Origin: Nitrospirota bacterium
GTDB taxonomy: Bacteria > Nitrospirota > UBA9217
Length of the DNA: 64,000 nt
Direction of reading: 5' to 3'
NCBI GenBank assembly: GCA_029858565.1
Contig: JAOUEV010000007.1
Span: 44,569-108,568 of the forward strand
Positions 1-7,300 of this stretch are shown here, piece by piece (the first letter of the stretch is position 1; each line of letters begins with the position of its first letter). The notes under the pieces were generated by a model. That model did no database searches. It was given only the letters and a program-made list of their open reading frames with translations, and was not told where the DNA came from. A program made the translations under genes and the position numbers.

Positions 1-2
1 GT

Positions 3-113
3 GCCGGGCGATTGAGGTTGCCTCCGCTCGTGCATCTGTGCCTGCTGATGATCGGCTTTCCCGCGCTGGTGTACCTACCCGCGCATTTCCTGCTCGCGGC
101 GCTGTTCAATTGA
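3..113 (+). CDS. C-terminal end of a possible membrane protein (cut by window edge)
   Basis: An open frame enters from the left edge and stops at TGA 111-113. The visible 36 residues are strongly hydrophobic (for example LCLLMIGFPALVYLPAHFLL), which fits the last membrane helix of an integral membrane protein. The start lies outside the window and the family cannot be named. The frame could also be fortuitous, because only a short tail is visible. Confidence 0.3.
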   Translation, partial: AGRLRLPPLVHLCLLMIGFPALVYLPAHFLLAALFN

Positions 114-136
114 TCTCCCTGCGGCTCCGGCAAATA

Positions 137-165
137 TTGACATCCTCAGCTGCGAGTGGTATTAA
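137..165 (+). promoter_or_regulatory. Sigma-70-type promoter
   Basis: TTGACA at 137-142, a 17-base spacer and TATTAA at 160-165. Transcription should begin near 172. The next gene I support is yaeQ at 438, which implies a leader of about 265 bases. A 12-bp perfect palindrome GACGAATTCGTC sits in that leader at 278-289. An ATG at 178 opens a 71-codon frame with no recognisable product, which I do not call. Confidence 0.45.
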
Positions 166-437
166 CTGTACTGGCAAATGCAGTTGGTCCGCTGTTTGAA
201 CCGTTGTATTGATCGTTGCGGAATCAGTTATTTGCCAGCTCATTCCTTCCGGGTGCTCATTTCCGGGTTTTGCACAGGACGAATTCGTCTGTTCTTCATC
301 TTTTCCGCCGAGATCTGGAATCAGCGGAACGAGCTTGTCGCGGAATACGATCGGATCGTGGGCGCGGTTCCGGGCAAGGGCCGGTCAGCATAAACATCCC
401 GGGCCGCGCAACCGCGGTCCCGTCCTCCTCCATCCCT

Positions 438-986
438 ATGGCCCTCAAATCAACCATCTTCAAGGCCGACCTGTCGATCTCCGACATGACGCGCAACTAT
501 TACCACGACCACAGCGTAACCATTGCCCGCCATCCGTCGGAGAACGACGAACGCATGATGGTGCGACTCCTGGCGTTCGGCCTGCACGCCGATGAGGCGC
601 TGATCTTCGGCAATAAGATCGGCAATGATGATGAGCCGGATCTTTGGCAGCGCGACCTTACCGGAGCGATCGATCTCTGGATCGACGTGGGCCAGCCCGA
701 TGAGAAACTGGTGCGCAGGGCCTGCGGACGGTCCCGAATGGTCTGTATTTATCCTTACAGCGGACACAGTGCCGCGGTCTGGTGGGATCAGGCGAAACAC
801 AGTCTCGAAAAGATCAGGAACCTGCAGGTGGTCTCTGTGCCGGAGGAAGCGTCCCGGTCTCTCGCGAAACTTGCACAGCGCACCATGAAACTGCAGTTCA
901 CCATTCAGGACAACCAGATCTGGGTCTCCAACGGGAACGAGACCGTGCATGTTGAGCTGCGGCCATTCCTGTTGCGCACGAGGTAG
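438..986 (+). CDS. yaeQ: YaeQ family protein
   Basis: A 182-residue protein, the usual length of the YaeQ family. YaeQ proteins are compact single-domain proteins with a nuclease-like (PD-(D/E)XK-type) fold; the role is poorly defined and links to RfaH-type transcription elongation have been suggested. The sequence shows the family opening (MALKSTIFKADL), the ARHPSENDERMMVRLLAF segment and the acidic stretch DDEPDLWQ followed by IDLWIDVG. I start at ATG 438 because this matches the family N-terminus, although the frame stays open upstream to 216 and no clear ribosome binding site precedes the ATG. It stands alone before the TauE gene. Family assignment is secure; function is not. Confidence 0.9.
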   Translation: MALKSTIFKADLSISDMTRNYYHDHSVTIARHPSENDERMMVRLLAFGLHADEALIFGNKIGNDDEPDLWQRDLTGAIDLWIDVGQPDEKLVRRACGRSRMVCIYPYSGHSAAVWWDQAKHSLEKIRNLQVVSVPEEASRSLAKLAQRTMKLQFTIQDNQIWVSNGNETVHVELRPFLLRTR

Positions 987-1059
987 GGGATGATAGGCGG
1001 CTTCCGCAGGCAATTCGGTCTGATACCCCGGTCAGCACGGATCTTCGCGGGTTCCCCGA

Positions 1060-1088
1060 TTGACTTGATCGGGCAATGCTCCTATACT
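1060..1088 (+). promoter_or_regulatory. Sigma-70-type promoter of the TauE/SafE gene
   Basis: TTGACT at 1060-1065, a 17-base spacer and TATACT at 1083-1088. Expected transcription start is near 1095, giving a leader of about 58 bases before the GTG start at 1153. Confidence 0.5.
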
Positions 1089-1152
1089 GGAGGCGGTCAC
1101 AGGTTCCGGTGTAGAAAGCACAGTGCATTTCTTTCCTGGAGGACGACCGGCT

Positions 1153-2124
1153 GTGGAATTCCTGAACATGACCTTTTCCGTTTCCGGTGTCAGCACCAAC
1201 GTGCTGCTCCCGCCGCTGATCTCCCTTGTCATTTCCTACTTCACGTCCATGGGCGGCATCTCGGGCGCTTTTCTTCTTCTTCCGTTCCAGATGAGCATTC
1301 TGAATTATACGGCGCCGTCGGTCAGCGGGACGAACCACGTTTTCAACATCATTGCCATTCCGAGCGGCGTGTACCGGTATATTAAGGAACGCCGCATGGC
1401 CTGGCCTTTGACCTGGGTGGTCATTGCCGGTACGCTGCCGGGAGTGTTCATCGGATATTATCTTCGTGTGCTCTATCTCCCTGATCCGAAGACATTCAAG
1501 CTGTTTGCTGGATGCGTACTGCTGTACATAGGGCTCAGGCTTATGAAGGACCTGCTCAGCGGAAACACGGCGCAGTCCTCGGGAGCGCAGGCGCTTGAGG
1601 AAAAATTCAAGACCCGTGTCGCGGAGCGCAGGAGAGCGCAGGGTTCAAAGATGGCCGCGGGCATTCCAACTGACGCGGTTGTGAGGACTATCAGCGTGTC
1701 GCTCAAAAAGGTGGAGTACGAATTCTGGGGCGAACGGTTCTCGTTCAACACCCTGGGCATGTTCGGCCTTGCATGTATCGTCGGCATCATCGGCGGAGCC
1801 TATGGCATCGGAGGCGGCGCCATCATCGCGCCCTTCTGCGTGGCCTTCTTCCAACTCCCTGTTTACACGATCGCCGGAGCGACCCTGATGGGCACCTTTA
1901 TCACTTCGATCGCCGGCGCGCTGTTCTTCACCCTCTTGCCCCCGGCGCAGGGGGTCTCTCCACTGCCCGACTGGCCCCTGGGCATTCTTTTCGGCATCGG
2001 CGGATTCGCGGGCATGTACCTCGGAGCGAAGTCCCAGAAATACCTGCCTCAGAATCTCATCAAGATCATAGTCGGCAGCGCGATTCTGTTCCTGGCGATA
2101 AAATATATTGTTCAGTACTTCTAG
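1153..2124 (+). CDS. TauE/SafE family sulfite or organosulfonate exporter
   Basis: A 323-residue polytopic inner-membrane protein of the TauE/SafE (DUF81) permease family, members of which export sulfite, sulfoacetate or related anions. The two-fold repeat of the family is visible: a first helical bundle with the SYFTSMGGISGAFLLLPFQM segment near residues 24-43, and a second after a cytoplasmic loop (about residues 140-180) with GIIGGAYGIGGGAIIAPFC. I chose GTG 1153 because GGAGG lies at 1138-1142, ten bases upstream; an in-frame ATG at 1168 is the alternative. The substrate cannot be deduced. The loop between the halves is longer than usual and rich in Arg, Lys and Glu. Confidence 0.85.
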   Translation: MEFLNMTFSVSGVSTNVLLPPLISLVISYFTSMGGISGAFLLLPFQMSILNYTAPSVSGTNHVFNIIAIPSGVYRYIKERRMAWPLTWVVIAGTLPGVFIGYYLRVLYLPDPKTFKLFAGCVLLYIGLRLMKDLLSGNTAQSSGAQALEEKFKTRVAERRRAQGSKMAAGIPTDAVVRTISVSLKKVEYEFWGERFSFNTLGMFGLACIVGIIGGAYGIGGGAIIAPFCVAFFQLPVYTIAGATLMGTFITSIAGALFFTLLPPAQGVSPLPDWPLGILFGIGGFAGMYLGAKSQKYLPQNLIKIIVGSAILFLAIKYIVQYF

Positions 2125-2160
2125 GGACCAGGAGCAGCCGCACGGATCCCGGAGCATGTC

Positions 2161-2799
2161 ATGACCTGTCCCCTATGCAGCGCGAAGACGGTAGCTGATT
2201 ACTGCCGCGACACTGTCCGGGAGTATCTTCGCTGTGACCGGTGCGGTCTGGTCTTTGTCCCTGGCCGGTTCCATCTTTCTCCGGAGGACGAAAAAAAAAG
2301 ATATGACCTGCACCGGAACGCGCCGGATGATCCCGGGTATCGGGGATTTCTGAATCGCTTGTTCATTCCTGTGAACGAACGTCTGGCGCCGGCAAGTACG
2401 GGCCTCGATTTCGGCTCAGGTCCTGAACCGCTGCTCTCCCGGATGTTCGGGGAAGCGGGCCACACCATGCGGTCTTATGATCCTTTTTACGGTCCTTTTT
2501 CCATTCCCGGAGAACAGCGCTTCGATTTTATCACAGCGAGCGAGGTGGTCGAGCATCTGCGTCAGCCGCGGAAGGAACTGGACCAGCTCTGGGCCCTTCT
2601 GCGGCCGGGAGGATTTCTCGGCATCATGACGCAGCCGCTTGTGGAGCAGAGCGCATTCCCTGCCTGGCATTACAAGAACGACCGCACCCATATTCTCTTC
2701 TTCTCGCCGCCGACCTTTCTCTGGCTGGCGGAGCATTGGGGCGCAGACCTGACATTCCCGGAGAAGGACCTTGTTATCTTCCGGAAGCGCAGAGCGTAA
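2161..2799 (+). CDS. Class I SAM-dependent methyltransferase with N-terminal zinc ribbon
   Basis: A 212-residue protein. The N-terminus carries a four-cysteine zinc ribbon (CPLC at residues 3-6 and CDRC at 25-28), followed by a Rossmann methyltransferase domain with SAM motif I LDFGSGPEPLL near residue 82 and the post-motif segment FDFITASEVVEHL near 120. This arrangement is typical of small methyltransferases of the Methyltransf_11/12 type acting on unknown metabolites. A GGAG sequence precedes the ATG. It lies 36 bases after the TauE stop and could be cotranscribed with it. The substrate is unknown. Confidence 0.8.
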   Translation: MTCPLCSAKTVADYCRDTVREYLRCDRCGLVFVPGRFHLSPEDEKKRYDLHRNAPDDPGYRGFLNRLFIPVNERLAPASTGLDFGSGPEPLLSRMFGEAGHTMRSYDPFYGPFSIPGEQRFDFITASEVVEHLRQPRKELDQLWALLRPGGFLGIMTQPLVEQSAFPAWHYKNDRTHILFFSPPTFLWLAEHWGADLTFPEKDLVIFRKRRA

Positions 2800-2804
2800 G
2801 GGTG

Positions 2805-2810
2805 TATAAT
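2805..2810 (+). promoter_or_regulatory. -10 box five bases before truC (leaderless start)
   Basis: TATAAT at 2805-2810, directly after the stop of the preceding gene, ends five bases before the truC ATG. No good -35 or ribosome binding site is visible. Transcription would start at or beside the initiation codon. Confidence 0.4.
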
Positions 2811-2815
2811 CCGCC

Positions 2816-3568
2816 ATGCGCTCCCTCCCCATCATTTATCTGGACGAACGCCTGGTCGCGGTGAACAAGCCCGCGGGTCTTCTTGTGCACAGGAGCGCTA
2901 TCGACCGCAGCGAGACCGAGTATGCCATGCAGATACTGCGTGACCAGCTTGGCCGCTGGGTCTATCCGCTGCACCGGCTGGACAAGGCAACCTCCGGAGC
3001 ATTGCTCTTCGCACTGGACAGGGATTACGCCGGCATCATGACGGGGATCTTTTCCCGAGGGAGGGTCTCCAAAACCTATCTGGCCGTGGTGCGCGGGTTC
3101 ACCGCCGAGCAGGGCAGTATTGACCATCCTCTGAAAGTACTGCAGGACAGAACGACCGATCATCTTGCTGCGCCGGACAAACCGGCACAGGAAGCGGTAA
3201 CCGATTATGAACGCCTTGCAACTGTCGAATTTCCTTATCCCGTGGGGCGCTATGCCACGGCACGGTTCTCTCTCATCAAAGCACATCCCCGGACCGGCCG
3301 CATGCATCAATTGCGGCGTCATATGAAGCACATCTTCCATCCGATCATCGGCGATACGACCTACGGGGACGGCAAACAGAACGAGTTCTTCCGCCGGGAA
3401 CTCGGGTGCCGGCGCCTGCTGCTGCACAGCAGCGAGATCTCCTTCCCGCACCCCGCCACCGGACATCCGGTCCGCATTCTCGCGCACCCGGAACCTGATC
3501 TCAGGGCGTTCCTGCTGAGACTGAACTGGGACAGAAACATCACCGACCTGCTGATGACTTCACCATGA
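2816..3568 (+). CDS. truC: tRNA pseudouridine synthase, RluA/TruC family
   Basis: A 250-residue RluA-family enzyme, close in size to TruC, which makes pseudouridine 65 in tRNA. The catalytic motif HRLDKATSG is at about residues 59-67, with the invariant catalytic Asp. The N-terminus starts directly with the DERLVAVNKPAGLLVH segment and lacks an S4 RNA-binding domain, which favours TruC over RluC or RluD. The family C-terminal motif HPRTGRMHQLRRHM is at about 161-174. No Shine-Dalgarno sequence precedes the ATG; a TATAAT box ends five bases upstream, so the mRNA is probably leaderless. TruC rather than another single-site RluA enzyme is inference. Confidence 0.82.
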   Translation: MRSLPIIYLDERLVAVNKPAGLLVHRSAIDRSETEYAMQILRDQLGRWVYPLHRLDKATSGALLFALDRDYAGIMTGIFSRGRVSKTYLAVVRGFTAEQGSIDHPLKVLQDRTTDHLAAPDKPAQEAVTDYERLATVEFPYPVGRYATARFSLIKAHPRTGRMHQLRRHMKHIFHPIIGDTTYGDGKQNEFFRRELGCRRLLLHSSEISFPHPATGHPVRILAHPEPDLRAFLLRLNWDRNITDLLMTSP

Positions 3569-3715
3569 ACGGGAAAAAACAGGAGCCGACCACGGTCCTT
3601 TTCGACTTTCAACAGGATGAGTACCATCCTGCAGGAAGAGTTATATCATATCGAAACAAAGCAATTTGTGCCTAAGGTTGTACGGTTTTTTTTTGTGATG
3701 GAATTTGTTTCTTTG

Positions 3716-3744
3716 TTGACAGGACAACATGCGGTCATTATATT
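3716..3744 (+). promoter_or_regulatory. Near-consensus promoter positioned for a leaderless mRNA
   Basis: TTGACA at 3716-3721, a 17-base spacer and TATATT at 3739-3744. The ATG of the next gene begins at 3751, six bases after the -10 box, which is where transcription should start. Confidence 0.6.
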
Positions 3745-3750
3745 GACGTA

Positions 3751-4041
3751 ATGCGTCTTGGAATCACAATATTGCTTCTCGCTCTCGTTGCTGCGTCAAT
3801 TATGCCCGCGTTATCCACGCTTGCATATTCAGGTAATCACACAAGCGAGCATGTGTACTGCACACTGGATGTTTGCCATGGTGCAGTTCATGTCATCTCG
3901 TCGAGCGGCATGATGCCCTGTCTTCTTGAGGGAACCTGCTGTACGCTCCCGGTCCTGACCGCGGGGTCTGTTGATACCTCAACCGCTCAGTTTTCTGATT
4001 TCCTCCTCGTCTTTTCGAACGAACGTCCTCCCCAGTCCTGA
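3751..4041 (+). CDS. Small exported cysteine-rich protein
   Basis: A 96-residue protein with a clear N-terminal signal peptide (hydrophobic stretch ITILLLALVAASIMPAL, likely cleaved near residue 26). The mature part has five cysteines, including CTLDVCH, which matches the CX4CH heme-attachment variant seen in the large cytochrome downstream, and a TCC pair. It could be a small periplasmic heme or metal protein, but one motif is weak evidence. I do not recognise the family. The gene has a strong promoter with the start codon at the expected transcription start and no ribosome binding site. Confidence 0.55.
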   Translation: MRLGITILLLALVAASIMPALSTLAYSGNHTSEHVYCTLDVCHGAVHVISSSGMMPCLLEGTCCTLPVLTAGSVDTSTAQFSDFLLVFSNERPPQS

Positions 4042-4392
4042 TCAATATTACATAACCTAACGGTGTACTGCCGGATGCGAGATCATAATTCTCGAAGGGA
4101 TCAGCGCAGCCGGATTCTGCACGCGATGATCACCACCCTGTTCGCGTCGGCGCATATCCTTACGCAGGACTGCTCATGCGTTTTCGTGAAGAAACCGCTC
4201 TAGCAGGCAGGGGTTATCCGTGCATATGCCGTATTGGTTCTAAGGTATTAATCATGCGCGTGCTTTTGGCATAAAAAAAGACGGTATAACAACAAGTTCC
4301 AGTGAATGTTTATGTGCTACAATAAATTCAGGACGGAACTTCGGCCGCTCGCCAAGCACGAGAGGTGTTTTCCCCTTTGCAAGGAGCAGGCC
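4042..4392 (+). other. Intergenic region before the giant cytochrome gene
   Basis: About 350 bases without a gene I can support. A 42-codon frame (4075-4203) has no ribosome binding site and no recognisable product. TATAAC at 4285-4290 could be a -10 box, but the -35 region is poor. I looked for a cyclic di-GMP riboswitch, common before cytochrome genes in related bacteria, and did not see its conserved elements. Confidence 0.4.
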
Positions 4393-7300
4393 ATGGAAGT
4401 AGCAAAACATCGTTACCTGAAGTTTGCAGCAATCTTATGCATTTTGTCAGCTCTCTATTTCGGACCGGGCAGGGGGGCAATCCTCGCACTCGATTCACCG
4501 CACAGCCCGCAATCGAGCAGCCGGCCGATGACATGTTCATCGTGCCATATCTCTCCTTCCGGACCAACGCCTCTCTGGAAAACGCTGCCGACATCAACGG
4601 ACAATACCTATAAGAACAACCTTTGCACAAGCTGCCACTCAGCGGGAAAACTGACCACCAGCAAGTACGAGGACATCAAGACGCATACCGCCGGCATCAC
4701 CGGCAGTTCTTATTGGGGTGGCGCCTGGGCGGTGGAGTGCGTTACCTGTCATTCGCCGCACTTTCAAATGCAGTCCATAACCTACGGTTCCGATCCCGCG
4801 ATCAAGCTTGCCAGTGGCACTATATCTGCTCTTGTATCGTCTCCCAACGCCACGATGTCGACTTTGACGGACAGCACGAAGAATTTCATTCCTGACGAGT
4901 ATATCGGTCATCTCCTCATTCCGAATACAGCCTATCCGACCGGGATCTACCGCATCAAGTCAAACACCAGCGCCACCGTCACGGTGGAAGGCGCCATCAA
5001 CCTGAGCCGTACAGGCGTAGGAAAATCCTATGCGATCCACTACGGGAAGATGATAAACAGCCAGGTGCGCACGCCCGCTAGCGGGAATCTGCCGGTCAGA
5101 TTCTTTCACAACACAGGCGCGAACTCCTATGCAACGAGCACGTCACCGACCGGCATGACATCGATATGTCAGATCTGTCATACCCAGACGGCTTCGTTCA
5201 ACAACAGCGGCGAGCTGGAGGGGCCGCGTCATCCTGCGAACAAGGCGGGGACGAACTGCATGGTCTGTCATCCTCACTCGAAAGGATTCAAGGCAGATTG
5301 CGCTCTATGCCATGGAGAGCCGCCGGTGAGTGCGGACCAGTTGGCCGTACCTCCAACGGGTTCAGATAATCCCGGGAAGCACGAGGGGCATGTGTCGAAT
5401 GCGGGCATTGCATGCGCGGCCTGCCACCGGGACTATCAAATGCCCGATGACACGACCCACAGTATTGACATCGGATTCGACAATTTCGGTTCCGGCGGCG
5501 GACAGTACCGGGGCCAGTCTGCGGTTAATTACCAGGGACGGAACGGTACGGACGTTAGCGTCCGGGACGATTCGCGGATCTGTACGAACATTACCTGCCA
5601 CAGCACGGGCAACCTGTCCGTGACCGGCGGCCAGCTTCCGGCCGTCTACGGCGGGAACAAGTACGCATCGCCCCTCTGGATGACCACGGCTCCCGCCGCG
5701 GCATGCGGTTCCTGCCATGGACGGAGCACCTCGACCGGCATGCCGGACTACACGAACGGAGGCGCGGGTTCGACCACGGCAAACAGCCATCCCAGGCACG
5801 TGGTGAGCGGCAATATCGAATGCTCCTGGTGTCATGTCCGAACCGTACCCGCAGGCATGAGTCCGGTGGACTACAGCCAGGGTAAGCACGTGAATGGGAG
5901 CAGCCAGGATGTTTACTTCGCGGCGCCGAACGAGAGCGCCGCGTATGCCGGCGGAACAAAGACCTGCTCGGCGACCTACTGCCACGGAAGCGCCGCACCG
6001 CAATGGGGCGGCACCGCGCCCTGCGGGAGCTGTCATGCCGCCACGGCGGAGACCATTACGAGCGGGAGCCACCAGGTCCATCTTTCCACAACAGGCGGCC
6101 GCGGGCCCAATGGGGTGAGCGTCATCGTGACCTGCGACACCTGTCATGGCACGGGAGCCGTTTCAGGTGCGCACAGCGGTCACGTGGACGGCTCCGTGAC
6201 CTTTACCGACGTCAATGCGATCGCCGCTACCAGTGCATGCAATTCCTGTCATAGTCCGGGAGGCGACTATGACGGCGTGAGTGATGCATCCATCGGCGCG
6301 AAAACGAACTGGGCCGGCGGGGTCTATTCCGGAGGCACATTGGCCGCGGGAAAGGAAAAATGGTGCGCTGGCTGCCACGACAAGTCCCCGTCGGTGATAA
6401 ACACCGTAAACGCGCCTAACATCGCGGGCGATGAGTCCGGCTCCTTCATCTACGGCACCGGTTGGGGATTCTATAAGACCGGCCACGGCCTTCCGAGTGC
6501 GGGCACCATGCCTGCAAGCGGCGGCGCAACGAATGGTCCCGGCAGCAGCTGCACCGATTGCCATGATATATCCAAAGGGCATATCGACGGGGATGCGCGG
6601 ACCTTTGCTTGCGCCTCCGGCACCGGCGGCGCCTGCACTACCGCTTACAAGACCGCATATCGTCTGAAGGACGTGGCCGGCGGTTCGCCGCTTGAGATGC
6701 CGCCGACAGGTACGAATGCGGAAAGTTTCCGTCTCTGTTTCAGCTGTCATACCAGCACCGAGGCCTGGCTGACGAACAACCGGGCAGGCACCAACTTCTA
6801 CCAGGAAGGAACGTCTAGGAACGATCATTACTATCACCTTACCGCTGTCGCAAAAACAGCCGAGATCGACTGGGACGGCGCATTCGAAGGGAAAATGTCC
6901 TGCATAACCTGCCACAATGTGCATGGCTCCAAAAATCCGGCCATGATCCGCGCGGATGAACTGACAGGGTTCCCGTCGCTCAGTGTCCGCTACGGCAATG
7001 CCGGCAGCACCCACACGGCCGGGCAGATCGAGCCGGTGCCGAACAATATCACGCTCGTGGAGAGCACCAAGCTGACTATGCTGGGAACCCTGGCAAACAC
7101 CTATTGTCAGCACTGCCACGGGTCCGGAACCGCCATTATGACCGTTTCCCGCACTCCGACGGGCATTGAACCGCGTCCGCCTGTGCTTACCTGGGTCGGC
7201 TATCCGGGATTCGAGACCGACGGTGCAACGCCCGATAGCAGCGAGAGCAATAGCGCATTTACCTTCCGTGTCACCTATACGGATATCAATCAGGACGCGC

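Noticed and set aside
178..393. A 71-codon frame just downstream of the promoter at 137-165
   Set aside because: The ATG is near the predicted transcript start, but the product is unlike any protein I recognise and the codon use is poor for this genome.
3611..3631. Short hairpin CAGGATGAGTACCATCCTG after truC as a terminator
   Set aside because: The stem is only 7 bp and no T-run follows, so it does not meet the pattern of an intrinsic terminator.
4042..4392. Cyclic di-GMP (GEMM) riboswitch before the multiheme cytochrome
   Set aside because: Looked for because such riboswitches are common before cytochrome genes in related bacteria. The conserved helices and tetraloop region were not found.
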